Part shown: in pieces, positions 1 through 8,287 of the stretch
Layout of the letters: every line of letters starts with the position of its first letter
How positions within the stretch are numbered: the first letter of the stretch is position 1
DNA from: Lewinellaceae bacterium
Lineage (GTDB): Bacteria > Bacteroidota > Bacteroidia > Chitinophagales > Saprospiraceae
DNA length: 64,000 nt
NCBI GenBank assembly: GCA_016713985.1
Contig: JADJOD010000025.1
Location: 35,994-99,993 of the forward strand
Reading direction: 5' to 3'
The notes under the pieces: generated by a model
The model's input: the letters and a program-made list of their open reading frames with translations, nothing else
Database searches by the model: none
Told to the model about the DNA's origin: nothing
Made by a program: the position numbers and the translations under genes

Positions 1-1
1 G

Positions 2-235
2 ACGCAGCCTCAGGGCGGTTATGTGTTGTGGATGGAATTGCCGCCCGGTACCGATGCCTACCAGCTTTACCGCGACGCGCGCCAACACCAGATCAGCATT
101 GCGCCGGGCCAGATTTTCAGCATGGACGGCCAGTTTTCACAATTTATCCGCTTAGGTTTTGGCACGCCGTACGGCCCGCACATAGAAGAAAGCCTGCGCA
201 CTTTGGGGCGTTTGACCGGGCGGTTGTCAAAATAG
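2..235 (+). CDS. PLP-dependent aminotransferase of the MocR/GntR family, C-terminal end only
   Basis: Only the last 77 codons are in the window; the start lies upstream. The reading frame opens with a GGYVLWMELPPG stretch followed by SIAPGQIFS and FIRLGFGTPYG. These are the typical C-terminal small-domain motifs of fold-type I aminotransferases fused to a GntR helix-turn-helix (MocR/YdcR-like regulators). The N-terminal DNA-binding half and the PLP lysine are outside the window, so the MocR assignment is inferred from the C-terminal motif pattern; a plain class I/II aminotransferase is the alternative. The stop is TAG at 233-235. Confidence 0.75.
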   Translation, partial: TQPQGGYVLWMELPPGTDAYQLYRDARQHQISIAPGQIFSMDGQFSQFIRLGFGTPYGPHIEESLRTLGRLTGRLSK

Positions 236-274
236 TGCGCAGGACTTATTTTCGAAAAAAACGTTCCGGAGTGG

Positions 275-757
275 CTAACGCGGTTGGGCTTTAACCAGCT
301 TTGGGTTTTTTATCACTTTTTGCATGAATTTTTTTACCGCCGGGGCTTCAGCATCCAATTCTTCCACCTGGCTGGCGAACAGACAGACTTCCTGGGTGTA
401 AGTATCATTCTCCAGCAGTTTGAACACCCCGGTAACAAGCACTACACTGTTTTTGTTGGGATTCTGGATGGCGCGATCCTGGTATACGTCAATATATTCG
501 CCATCCCGATCGATTACCCGGAAAGTATGGATGCCGAACAGGTCGAGCCACGGGTCGCCGGGCTGTTGTACGTAAAGTGTATCGGAATAAAACACGCCGT
601 CATAGAACGACGAATGACTTTTCAATTTTCGCAGCGGGGCAGAGCCTTGTTGCGGCGGCGGGAAGTCTGCTGGAAACGTGTATTTCATATTCAACAAAAC
701 ATAAGCGCACAGGTAAACTATCAAAAGCCAGGTGAATAACGTTGCTATTGTTTTCAT
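275..757 (-). CDS. Hypothetical membrane-anchored protein
   Basis: This 160-residue protein is of unknown function. It begins with MKTIATLFTWLLIVYLCAYV, a single hydrophobic segment (about residues 5-25) that could be an uncleaved anchor or signal. A soluble domain of about 130 residues follows, probably extracytoplasmic. A longer frame reaches 838, but the extra 27 residues are not conserved-looking and the ATG at 757 places the hydrophobic segment at the N terminus, so 757 was chosen. It faces the upstream aminotransferase convergently and no operon partner is visible. I do not recognise the family. Confidence 0.6.
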   Translation of the reverse strand: MKTIATLFTWLLIVYLCAYVLLNMKYTFPADFPPPQQGSAPLRKLKSHSSFYDGVFYSDTLYVQQPGDPWLDLFGIHTFRVIDRDGEYIDVYQDRAIQNPNKNSVVLVTGVFKLLENDTYTQEVCLFASQVEELDAEAPAVKKFMQKVIKNPKLVKAQPR

Positions 758-1000
758 GTCAGGTGTGATTTTTAGAATGAAAGAGAACATTGGCCGGACA
801 TGGCAGGCAGGTTGCGCACCCCTGCCGTCATGGAGCATTGGATTACAGCTTACGATTGGGATGGTTGATGTGGCGTAGTACGGCAGACCTGAGTAAGGAC
901 AATACGGTCAAGCCTGCGATGAGGAGGTAGATCATCGGCAGAAGTGTTTAGTCAGGAAGAAATAGCGGCCGTAAAACGAATTAGGTGAGCTTGCAAAAGT

Positions 1001-1129
1001 TGTCAGACAAAGGCCTGCTCGCCTGTTGCGTATTCTGGCTGCGGGGAGTTTACATTAATACTGTATGCACGTGCAATTGTCAAAACTTGTTTTCAGAATG
1101 ATTACATTTGCATGTCAGACAAAGGCCTG
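1001..1129 (+). repeat. Two copies of a 17-bp direct repeat
   Basis: The sequence TGTCAGACAAAGGCCTG occurs at 1001-1017 and again at 1113-1129, 112 bp apart and in the same orientation. In the second copy the AAAGGCCTG part pairs with CGGGTCTTT just downstream to make a hairpin; the first copy lacks that partner arm. Confidence 0.8.
1077..1110 (+). promoter_or_regulatory. Bacteroidota-type promoter upstream of the small-RNA candidate
   Basis: A TTG at 1077-1079 is followed after 23 bp by TACATTTG at 1103-1110, an exact match to the -7 consensus TAnnTTTG. The spacing is at the long end of the known 17-23 bp range. Transcription would start at about 1116-1118. No protein gene lies downstream on this strand. 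Confidence 0.5.
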
Positions 1130-1175
1130 TTTCGGGTCTTTATCATCCGGCCGGGGCTTTCCCCGGCTGGTTTTT
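1113..1175 (+). ncRNA. Candidate small RNA with two hairpins
   Basis: The predicted transcript of about 60 nt would fold into two stem-loops. The first is AAAGGCCTG paired with CGGGTCTTT around a TTT loop (9 bp with two G-U pairs). The second is the terminator hairpin at 1147-1170. It has its own promoter-like boxes and no reading frame worth calling. I do not recognise a known RNA family; a short leader or decayed gene end is possible. Confidence 0.4.
1147..1175 (+). terminator. Intrinsic terminator
   Basis: CCGGCCGGGG pairs with CCCCGGCTGG around the tetraloop CTTT (10 bp including one G-U pair) and is followed directly by TTTTT at 1171-1175. The T run is only on the + strand side, so it terminates rightward transcription, although no + strand protein gene precedes it. 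Confidence 0.75.
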
Positions 1176-1329
1176 CTGTTCCGAAAGGTAATGGCATAAA
1201 GTGTCGACTTCCAAGCGTTTTTAGAATTTTTATTACTAAAAATCAATAAATTATTTAGATAATTTTGGCATTATTTATATTTTAAAGAATTATGTTTTTA
1301 TATAAATAAAAAATAACTTTCCAGAAATA

Positions 1330-3222
1330 CTAATCCAGATCGATAACTTTCCGTACGAGGTCGGCCAGGGAATTGTTTTGTTTCTGTTCTTCATACCGCT
1401 TGTGGAACGCCTCGGCGAGAGCCGTATCGGCTTCGGAACGGGTAGGCGCCCAGACGTCAATCTTCAGCATTTCACAGGAGATACCGAAAATATTGTTCCT
1501 GTAACCGGCCAAGCACTCCAGAGGCTGTTTCAGGATGTACACCCGGTTGCCGCATTTGAGCACTTCCGGCAGGTAGCGTTGCTTCCACAGTTTTTTTCGC
1601 CATATCTCCCTCAACCCTATGCGCAGGCCTTGCAATTGGTGTTTTTGGGCGTATTTTTCCATCTCCGCATTTGAAAATTCCCTGGGATAAAGGTCCAAAA
1701 GATGCTCCAGTTGATGATCGGCAGCATAGTTTGCTGCTGCTTCCGGCGATTTTTCCGCCATATCACGCAAGTGGAGGTATTCGTTGGCTTCATCTTCTAC
1801 TTTTTGCACTACACAGTATCCGCCGATAATACCCCGGTTGTCGTAGCCGCAGCTGATAAAGCAGCCTTCAAAGAAGCCGTTCCCGTTGTCTGTTTCAAGG
1901 TCAAAAATAGCATAACTGGACACGGACATTCCGGGTTCTCCGTACGCAACCAGACAGAGTTTATTTTGCCGTATACGACTGATATTGAACACAATGACCT
2001 GTTGCAGCAGGTTTTGATTTTTTACCGCAATGTCTTTTTTAATGTAAGGGTAAAGTGTGGCGCGGTACTGGTGCGGCTCCACCACCATAACTGACTGTAT
2101 CACATAACCGCGCTTCAACCCGAAATTAAGTATCCGGTATACACCGCTCAGAAAGGTAAAGTTTTTGAGCAAACTGCCTTTAGTCTTCAGGCCGCTGATG
2201 TCCTCGATGATGTCGGGATTGACGTAAAAATTGCGCCGTTGCAGCATGATGTACATCTTGAGGATATCACTTTCCTCCTTCGTCAAGTCGGGCGCAAGCA
2301 ACTCGGGCGACAGTTTCTCATAAAGATTGGCCGCCTTTGTGGCATATTCACGAGTGGTTTTTATCAACAAGGCTTCCGCCGAGACGGGATAGTGCCGTAC
2401 ACTCACGCTGAGCAGGATACTGCGAATAACACGGTGTTTTTTCACCAATTGAAGCGTGTCGGGGACTACTCCGATCAGAAAAAAAGGGTTTTTACCCTCG
2501 TTACCTTCCAGTTGTACGCAAAGCCAGCGTCTGTCGGCGATGGAAGCGAAGCCATCGTATTTGACATCTGTTCTTTGCGAATCGGGGTCGCTGCCGCTGA
2601 TATCGCTTAATTTATGAAAACCCCATTCTTTGGCCGGATACTTGTTGCCAACGGGTTTGTTAAAATTGATGCCCAGTACAAAGGACCGCACCCCAAAACT
2701 TTTCACTGAAAAATAAGCGCCGATATAATACACCCAACCGTCGTCTTCCTGCGGCCGTTCGTTTATTTCTGCCTCCTGACCTGCGTTTTGATATAAGTGC
2801 ACTTCAAATGCCTCCAAAGTATTAAAACCCAAATACGTAAAAAAGCCATAAACATATTTCCTGCCGACAAACTCTACGGTCTCCTGTTCTGAGTTGGTTT
2901 TCAACTCGTGCTCTTTTTTGTAGAGATAGTCCCCAAAGTTTGCTTTTTCGCCATCTTTTCCCATTTCCGCAAGCATATTTTGTACCCGCGTATCTTTGGC
3001 CATGATAGATGCAACAGTCGCCATATCTTTTCCTGCTGCTGTAGACGGCGCATAGTCGCCCATGCCAAAGAATTTTGCACTGCGGCCAACTTCGGAGGAA
3101 AGGCCCGACTCAGCAGTCATTTTTTGAAGCAGAGCATCGAGTAAATGAAAAAAGGTTAACCTCGACAGCCGAATACGAATCAGGGGGAAAGGGTTGTCTT
3201 TTTGGGTAGGGGATTTGGCCAT
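1330..3222 (-). CDS. Large protein of unknown function in an AT-rich pocket
   Basis: This is a 630-residue frame starting at an ATG at 3222. I do not recognise the family. No signal peptide or transmembrane segment is evident, so it is probably cytoplasmic. The sequence mixes charged helical stretches in the first 130 residues with a beta-rich, aromatic middle (for example DDGWVYYIGAYFSVKSFGVR). It ends in a helical region containing LREIWRKKLWKQRYLPEVL. The gene stands alone, flanked on both sides by strongly AT-rich DNA (about 1200-1329 and 3223-3400) and lies next to tRNA-Thr. That setting is compatible with horizontal acquisition, which is inference. It is long, with coherent codon use, so a real gene is likely. 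Confidence 0.75.
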   Translation of the reverse strand: MAKSPTQKDNPFPLIRIRLSRLTFFHLLDALLQKMTAESGLSSEVGRSAKFFGMGDYAPSTAAGKDMATVASIMAKDTRVQNMLAEMGKDGEKANFGDYLYKKEHELKTNSEQETVEFVGRKYVYGFFTYLGFNTLEAFEVHLYQNAGQEAEINERPQEDDGWVYYIGAYFSVKSFGVRSFVLGINFNKPVGNKYPAKEWGFHKLSDISGSDPDSQRTDVKYDGFASIADRRWLCVQLEGNEGKNPFFLIGVVPDTLQLVKKHRVIRSILLSVSVRHYPVSAEALLIKTTREYATKAANLYEKLSPELLAPDLTKEESDILKMYIMLQRRNFYVNPDIIEDISGLKTKGSLLKNFTFLSGVYRILNFGLKRGYVIQSVMVVEPHQYRATLYPYIKKDIAVKNQNLLQQVIVFNISRIRQNKLCLVAYGEPGMSVSSYAIFDLETDNGNGFFEGCFISCGYDNRGIIGGYCVVQKVEDEANEYLHLRDMAEKSPEAAANYAADHQLEHLLDLYPREFSNAEMEKYAQKHQLQGLRIGLREIWRKKLWKQRYLPEVLKCGNRVYILKQPLECLAGYRNNIFGISCEMLKIDVWAPTRSEADTALAEAFHKRYEEQKQNNSLADLVRKVIDLD

Positions 3223-3483
3223 GTCAAAAATTTTCCGGAAAAATAAGAGAGTTTAAAGAAATTAAAAATAAAAATAACTGTTTTTCTATAAAACAATATT
3301 TTACTTATAATAATATGTGCATTCGTACCCCGATCGCATTAAATATGCCTTGCCTGAAAAAAATACTGCTTCTTCATGGCGCATATTTTCACGCTGTAAT
3401 ATTATCTTTGCACCCGCTTTAAAAGAAAAGCGATCAAAACCGGCGTTTGGCATTGTAATTGACATTCGAACGCCGATTGACAC
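3223..3483. promoter_or_regulatory. AT-rich spacer with a tRNA promoter box
   Basis: This region separates the 630-residue gene from tRNA-Thr and should hold the promoters of both. TATCTTTG at 3403-3410 matches TAnnTTTG on the + strand and would start a precursor about 65 nt upstream of tRNA-Thr. A clear -33 TTG/TTTG at the right distance is not seen. Nothing convincing was found for the leftward gene. Confidence 0.4.
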
Positions 3484-3555
3484 GCCACTTTAGCTCAGCG
3501 GTAGAGCAGCTGATTCGTAATCAGCAGGTCGAGGGTTCAAATCCCTTGAGTGGCT
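3484..3555 (+). tRNA. tRNA-Thr (anticodon CGT)
   Basis: The full cloverleaf is visible. The acceptor GCCACTT pairs with GAGTGGC, and the D arm is AGCTCAGCGGTAGAGC. The anticodon stem GCTGA/TCAGC encloses the loop TTCGTAA with CGT at 3516-3518, and the T arm contains GGTTCAAATCC. No CCA is encoded. It reads ACG codons (Thr). It is followed 31 bp later by tRNA-Pro, so the two are probably cotranscribed. Confidence 0.93.
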
Positions 3556-3586
3556 CAAGTCGTGCGAAATTTATTTCGCACCATTT

Positions 3587-3663
3587 CGGGATGTAGCGCA
3601 GCCCGGTAGCGCGCGTCGTTCGGGACGACGAGGTCGCTGGTTCGAATCCAGTCATCCCGACCA
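3587..3663 (+). tRNA. tRNA-Pro (anticodon CGG) with encoded CCA
   Basis: The acceptor CGGGATG pairs with CATCCCG. The anticodon stem CGTCG/CGACG encloses TTCGGGA with CGG at 3621-3623, and the T loop is TTCGAAT. The discriminator A is at 3660 and the CCA end is encoded at 3661-3663, unlike in the neighbouring tRNA-Thr. Confidence 0.93.
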
Positions 3664-3782
3664 AAAAGGTCGAGGCGTTTTTCCGCCAACCTTCCGACCT
3701 GCTCAAATTTCCCTGGGGGCTGCCTGTATTTGCGGGTAGCCTTTTTTTATTGCTCCTCCAATTCCAGCAAAGACACCGCAAC

Positions 3783-4553
3783 ATGAGGCAACTGATCGAC
3801 ACCCACGCCCACCTCTACTCCCCCAAATTTGACAACGACCGGCCCGACATGGTGCGCCGGGCTATTGCCCAGGGCGTCGTGCGTATGTACCTGCCCAACA
3901 TCGACTCGGAATCCATTCAACCGATGCTGGATCTGGAAGCGGCGTTCCCAGAACATTGTTTTGCCATGATGGGCCTGCATCCCGGCCACGTGCAGCCGGA
4001 CACCTGGGAACAGGAGCTGGCGCTGGTGGAAAAATGGCTCGCCGAACGCGCCTGGGCAGGGGTGGGTGAGACCGGTATCGATCTTTATTGGGACAAAAGC
4101 ACTCTCGAAATCCAGAAAAAATCATTTGCGCGCCAGATCGAATGGGCCAAAGACCTGGACCTGCCGGTCATCATTCACTCGCGGGAAAGCAACGAAGAAT
4201 GCTTAGAACTGGTGAAAAACGGCCAGGACGGGCGCCTGCGGGGTATTTTCCATTGTTTTTCCGGCACCCTGGAGCAGGCGCAACGTATGATCGACCTGGG
4301 TTTTATGCTCGGCATCGGCGGTACACTCACCTATGCCAAATCGGAATTGCCGGAGGTGCTGCGCGAGGTGCCGCTTGAATCCATCGTGCTCGAAACGGAT
4401 TCGCCGTATTTGCCCCCGGTTCCCAATCGCGGCAAACGCAACGAAAGCGCCTACGTGGCGCTGGTGGCGGAAAAGTTATCGGAAGTAAAGGTGTTGCCGC
4501 TGGAAAAAATTGCCCGCGTTACTACCGCCAATGCGCTCCGGATGTTCGGATAG
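3783..4553 (+). CDS. tatD: TatD family hydrolase (metal-dependent DNase)
   Basis: This 256-residue TIM-barrel metallohydrolase of the TatD/YcfH family acts as a 3'-5' exonuclease or deoxyribonuclease in DNA quality control; D-aminoacyl-tRNA deacylase-like roles are also known in the family. All expected motifs are present in order: DTHAHLYS near the N terminus, GLHPGHV, GETGIDLYW, VIIHSRES, GIFHCFSG and LETDSPYLPP. These supply the two-metal ligands. The ATG at 3783 was chosen over one at 3750 because it starts directly at the family N terminus MRQLIDTHAH. It lies 120 bp after tRNA-Pro and its stop codon falls inside a long inverted repeat that ends the transcript. Confidence 0.93.
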   Translation: MRQLIDTHAHLYSPKFDNDRPDMVRRAIAQGVVRMYLPNIDSESIQPMLDLEAAFPEHCFAMMGLHPGHVQPDTWEQELALVEKWLAERAWAGVGETGIDLYWDKSTLEIQKKSFARQIEWAKDLDLPVIIHSRESNEECLELVKNGQDGRLRGIFHCFSGTLEQAQRMIDLGFMLGIGGTLTYAKSELPEVLREVPLESIVLETDSPYLPPVPNRGKRNESAYVALVAEKLSEVKVLPLEKIARVTTANALRMFG

Positions 4554-4622
4554 GTGTGGCATGAATTATTTGTGTAAAAATTTGAAAATCAAATTTTTAC
4601 ACAAAATATTCATGCCACACCT
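4552..4622. terminator. Long inverted repeat, bidirectional terminator between tatD and the TonB receptor
   Basis: The arms AGGTGTGGCATGAAT and ATTCATGCCACACCT are followed inward by a mismatched 5-bp section and then GTGTAAAAATTTGA and TCAAATTTTTACAC around AAA. The arms are about 34 bp long. The element includes the tatD stop codon and lies 12 bp from the end of the convergent TonB receptor gene, as expected for a shared terminator. Confidence 0.75.
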
Positions 4623-4633
4623 ACGTAATTTCA

Positions 4634-7498
4634 TCAATCTCTCCATCTTCCCGGACCGAAACCTTCCTCCCTGGCGGGGGTTTGGGCGGCTTGTTTTCCC
4701 GTGTTGAAATTCCGCAGATTATACGTGAACGAGAGCATGACAAATTGTTGCAAGGCATTGGTTTGCAGGTCTTCCACGTACGTTTCCGTTATGTTGCGCG
4801 TGATGTTCCGGTTTTGGTTCAACAAGTCGTTGATGGCCAAGGTGATCTCTCCACGTTCGTTTTTAAACACTTTTTTGCCCACCGCCAGGTTCCAGAGCCA
4901 GTAATTCTGGTTGTAGCTGTCCGACAGGCCGGAATAGAGTTGGTGGTTCAGGTCGGTGCGCAGCACAAAACCTTCAAAAACGATCCAGTTGAACCGCAGG
5001 CGCGAGGTCTGGTTGATGTATTCCGTATTGGTGCCCGATTGCAGGGTGTTGGTCACCTTGCTCCAGCTCGGTCTTGTCGAGATTGTAAAATCTAATTTTT
5101 CGCTGATGTTGCTGGCAAAGGTGATCCCGGCGCCCACGGTGTTGTTGCGGGCGTAGTTGACCGCGTCGTTGAGCAGGCCGGGTGTACGGGAATAATTGTA
5201 GGCCAGGTCAAGGTTGAGGTTTGTTTTGATCCACTTGACGGGCAGGCCGTAAGAAACGAACGAACGAACGTTCCGGTAACCGTCGAGGTTGACGGGGCGG
5301 GAGAGTTGTGCGCCCGGCTGAACGCCGTATTTGTCTAAGATCGGATTGTCGCTGTTCGCGAGATAGGTGGCGTTGGCGATATGGTCGTTGGTGACGCCAC
5401 CGCCGAGCATGGCAAAAAAAGTCGACGACTTTTCCGGGTTGGAAGCCTGGTACCGGATAAAGAGGTTTTGCTGGAAGGCCTGTTTCAACTCGGTGTTGCC
5501 CACACTGAGTTGAAGCGGGTTGCTGTTGTTGACGACATCCTGTAATTGTTCCACCGACGGCAATTGGGTGTTGGTGCGATAAAACAGGCGGATATTGTGC
5601 TGTTTATCAATATTATAGCGCAGCATGGCGGAAGGCATGACGTTAAAAAACGTCTGCTTGAATTGCAAGGGCTGCGGGAATGTTTTGTCGTTGGCGAGTT
5701 CGGCCCATTGCGCATTCACCCGCGCGTTGAAATTCAGGTCGCGTTCCTTGCTGAAATTGTAACCGGCGCCGGTCTGCTGGGTGATGTAATCGTTGGAAAA
5801 AACGTTGGTGAGCGTTTCGTTGAGTTGGGTATATCCCCCGTCGGGTGCAAAAAAATCATAGGTTTGTTTGTCCGACGATTCCTGCTGATAGCTGGCGCGG
5901 TAGTTGAGCAACAATTGGCTGTTTTCGCCGATCGGTTCGGTGTATTCCACGTTTCCGGCGGTATTCCAGCTGTTGACGTCCAGCCGGGTGATCTGGTCGA
6001 GGCTGTCGGTAAACGTTTGCCCGGAAAAATAAGCGTCTGTGGAACGCAGGCTGCTGTTGCCGTTTTTGGGAGCGTAACCGGTGCTGAAATCGAGGGAAAC
6101 CGTGCGGCCCTTTTTCCGGAATTTATGCCGCCAGAGCAGGGTATTGTTAAAATTCAATCCCGTGAGGTCGGAGAAATAGGCGTTGTCCGTGCTGCTCAGC
6201 AGGAGTTGATCGAGTGTGGTTTGCCCCAGCGTGGCGGAGAGGCCTTCATTTTGCTGTACCGTCAGGCGCGGGCGAATAAGCAGCGAGTTGGCGCTGTCGA
6301 ATTTGAATTCCAGCCGCGCATTGAAGCGGTGGTTGATATTATCGCTGTTGGTCAGTTGATTTTCGGTGTATGTTTCCGCGAATTCGCCGTTGTTGAGAAA
6401 TTGCCGGAAGGTGAGTTCTTCCGCGTCGCTGTTGCTTTTGTTAAAAAAATAACTCGCGTTCATGTCGACCTTTTCTCCCCATTTGTCCGAATAATTGAGC
6501 CCTACGGCGTGTGTTGTAGCGATACCACCCTGTGGGCGCACCAAAAAATCGCCACCGCCACCGCGCCCGCCGCCACCGGGACCGCCCTGGCCGCCGCCCA
6601 TCTGGCCACGCCCGCGACCACCGCCGCCACCCTGGCCGCCACCCATCGCGCCGAGAATATCGTCGGCTGCAAAATTCTGGATATTGATGTTGTTGCTCAT
6701 GCCGATCAGGGAAATACGCCGGCTGCCGTCGAAATAACTGAGGTTGCCGCCGGCCTGGTATTTATCTTCATAACCGTAGCCGGCGTATACTTTCCCGAAC
6801 TGGCCGTTGCGCATACCTGATTTTGTGACGATATTGATCGTTTTAACGGTATTTCCGTCGTTAAAGCCGGTAAATTGCGACTGCTCGCTCTGCTGGTCGA
6901 ATATCTGTATTTTATCGATGATCTCTGCCGGCAGGTTTTTGAGCGCGGCAGTGGGATCGTTGCCAAAAAAGGGTTTGCCGTCTACCAGTACCTGTCCCAC
7001 GTTTTCGCCCTGCGCCTTGAGGGTGCCGTTTTCCACGGTCACAGTGGGCAGTTTTTCCACCAGTTCGTCGGCATTGGCGTCTTTCATCATTTTAAATGCC
7101 GCAGAATTAAACTCCGTGGTATCGCCCTTCTGTTGCGCCAGCGGGACGGTGCTTTTGACGTCGACACCCTGGAGCAGCACGGCATCCGGAACCAAAGTAA
7201 TTGTACCGAGCTGGATATCCGCCGTGGAAAGGGTGACCTGTTTTTTGAAGTTTTCAAAACCCAGCATACTCACCACCACGTTGTATCCACCTTTGCCGAT
7301 ACCTTGCAGGCTGAAGGATCCGTCGGCTCCGCTGGCTGTACTTTTCACCGGTTCGCCCCAGGGATGCTGCAACGCGACGGTTGCTCCCGGAAGCGGGCTG
7401 TTTTTATCGTCGGTCACCGCGCCTTTGATCGTAAAGATCTGTGCATCAAGCCAATGGCTAATAAAAAGGAGAGCCGCTATCGCCGCAAGTCGTTTCAT
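4634..7498 (-). CDS. TonB-dependent receptor-like outer membrane protein with carboxypeptidase-regulatory domain
   Basis: This 954-residue outer-membrane beta-barrel protein begins with a signal peptide ending near residue 20 (HWLDAQ). A carboxypeptidase-regulatory-like beta-sandwich (about 24-105, FTIKGAVTDDKNSPLPGATV) is followed by a plug domain (about 115-230, VLVDGKPFFGNDPTAALKNL) and a barrel to the C terminus. It belongs to the outer_membrane_beta-barrel_3 group of Bacteroidota TonB receptors, whose ligand cannot be read from sequence. An unusual Gly/Arg/Gln-rich insertion sits at residues 283-316, where the barrel begins. The Spy-like gene at 7545-7970 lies just upstream in the same direction (46-bp gap), probably in one operon. 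Confidence 0.88.
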   Translation of the reverse strand: MKRLAAIAALLFISHWLDAQIFTIKGAVTDDKNSPLPGATVALQHPWGEPVKSTASGADGSFSLQGIGKGGYNVVVSMLGFENFKKQVTLSTADIQLGTITLVPDAVLLQGVDVKSTVPLAQQKGDTTEFNSAAFKMMKDANADELVEKLPTVTVENGTLKAQGENVGQVLVDGKPFFGNDPTAALKNLPAEIIDKIQIFDQQSEQSQFTGFNDGNTVKTINIVTKSGMRNGQFGKVYAGYGYEDKYQAGGNLSYFDGSRRISLIGMSNNINIQNFAADDILGAMGGGQGGGGGRGRGQMGGGQGGPGGGGRGGGGDFLVRPQGGIATTHAVGLNYSDKWGEKVDMNASYFFNKSNSDAEELTFRQFLNNGEFAETYTENQLTNSDNINHRFNARLEFKFDSANSLLIRPRLTVQQNEGLSATLGQTTLDQLLLSSTDNAYFSDLTGLNFNNTLLWRHKFRKKGRTVSLDFSTGYAPKNGNSSLRSTDAYFSGQTFTDSLDQITRLDVNSWNTAGNVEYTEPIGENSQLLLNYRASYQQESSDKQTYDFFAPDGGYTQLNETLTNVFSNDYITQQTGAGYNFSKERDLNFNARVNAQWAELANDKTFPQPLQFKQTFFNVMPSAMLRYNIDKQHNIRLFYRTNTQLPSVEQLQDVVNNSNPLQLSVGNTELKQAFQQNLFIRYQASNPEKSSTFFAMLGGGVTNDHIANATYLANSDNPILDKYGVQPGAQLSRPVNLDGYRNVRSFVSYGLPVKWIKTNLNLDLAYNYSRTPGLLNDAVNYARNNTVGAGITFASNISEKLDFTISTRPSWSKVTNTLQSGTNTEYINQTSRLRFNWIVFEGFVLRTDLNHQLYSGLSDSYNQNYWLWNLAVGKKVFKNERGEITLAINDLLNQNRNITRNITETYVEDLQTNALQQFVMLSFTYNLRNFNTGKQAAQTPAREEGFGPGRWRD

Positions 7499-7544
7499 GG
7501 TTGAATTTTTTTGCAGGGGTTTTTACACCCAAATTTTGAAATAT

Positions 7545-7970
7545 TTACTGCCCGTTTCCCGGAGCCGCCTCTTTTTTGCCGTCTTTCGGTTTGCCACCCC
7601 AGCCGGGCCGGTTGTTTTTCATTTCTTCACGAATCTTGAGCCATTGCTGCCACTGCTCCCCGGTGAGCACCGTTTGCAGTTCCTTGTCCTGTTCTTCCCG
7701 GATGGTGGTCATGGCTGCACGCATGGCATCCCGGTCGCCGTCGGCTTTATCCCGGGTTTCCTTCATTTTGGCGGCGTATTTCAAGTTGATTTCTTTGACT
7801 TTGGCGGCCTGCGCCTCGGAAAGCGACAGTTTTTCGGTCATGTTGGCCGTTTGTTGTTCGGCGCGTTTTTCGGGGTCCATACCCCTACCCTCGCCGGGTT
7901 GAGCCTGAATGATGGTGCAGCAGCCCAGTACAAAACAGGCCGGTAAAAAGAATTGGAGGATGGTACGCAT
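7545..7970 (-). CDS. Spy/CpxP-like periplasmic protein
   Basis: This 141-residue secreted protein has a signal peptide ending around CTIIQAQ. A highly charged helical region follows, containing EKLSLSEAQAAKVKEI and LTGEQWQQWLK; these are the two LTxxQ-like motifs of Spy/CpxP chaperones and their Bacteroidota relatives. The C terminus is rich in Lys, Gly and Pro. A longer frame to 8147 exists, but the ATG at 7970 places the signal peptide at the start. Spy-type proteins act as ATP-independent periplasmic holdases or envelope-stress sensors. Its position directly before the TonB receptor suggests coexpression with an outer-membrane client. Confidence 0.75.
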   Translation of the reverse strand: MRTILQFFLPACFVLGCCTIIQAQPGEGRGMDPEKRAEQQTANMTEKLSLSEAQAAKVKEINLKYAAKMKETRDKADGDRDAMRAAMTTIREEQDKELQTVLTGEQWQQWLKIREEMKNNRPGWGGKPKDGKKEAAPGNGQ

Positions 7971-8287
7971 GTGTGTTGTAAATGATTGGTTAGAAAAAAA
8001 ATCCACGCCAGGGCGCAAAAAAAAAGGGAGAAGACGCAAAAAATGAGTTTTCAACGCATTGTTACTTTGCGAAATCTTTGCGGCTTTGCGTGAAATAAAG
8101 CGCAAGTCAGACAACGCAAAGGTGCAAGCTGTTCGGGCTGGCGGCAACTATATTCAATGAACGCGGGTATTTTGCCCATGAAACCGGCCAATACGTTTCA
8201 TGGATGCCGCCGCCGGTTTCGCGGTAAAAATGACGCGTTTGATTGAGAATTGTTGGGAGAACGGCTGCTGCAACCCACCTTTGCGGC
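7971..8287. other. Divergent promoter region with CTTTGCG repeats
   Basis: This 317-bp gap lies between the leftward Spy-like/TonB operon and the rightward LytS gene. CTTTGCG occurs at 8065-8071, 8076-8082 and 8084-8090. No protein gene is supported here; the frames that cross it are extensions of the neighbours in non-conserved sequence. No clear TTG/TAnnTTTG pair was found. Confidence 0.5.

Larger units (their letters stand above)
758..1329. other. Intergenic region with small-RNA signals and an AT-rich end
   Basis: This 572-bp stretch holds no convincing protein gene. The middle carries a 17-bp direct repeat, a promoter-like pair of boxes and an intrinsic terminator, all on the + strand (listed separately). 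From about 1200 to 1329 the sequence becomes strongly AT-rich and marks the downstream border of the gene at 1330-3222. Confidence 0.6.

Noticed and set aside
3301..3483. A 60-codon minus-strand frame before tRNA-Thr
   Set aside because: It lies in the AT-rich promoter region of the tRNAs and has no family resemblance.
5546..6820. A 424-codon + strand frame inside the TonB receptor
   Set aside because: It is antisense to a well-conserved gene and has no domain character.
7971..8147. 59-codon N-terminal extension of the Spy-like protein
   Set aside because: The signal peptide starts at 7970; the extension is in the CTTTGCG-repeat promoter region.
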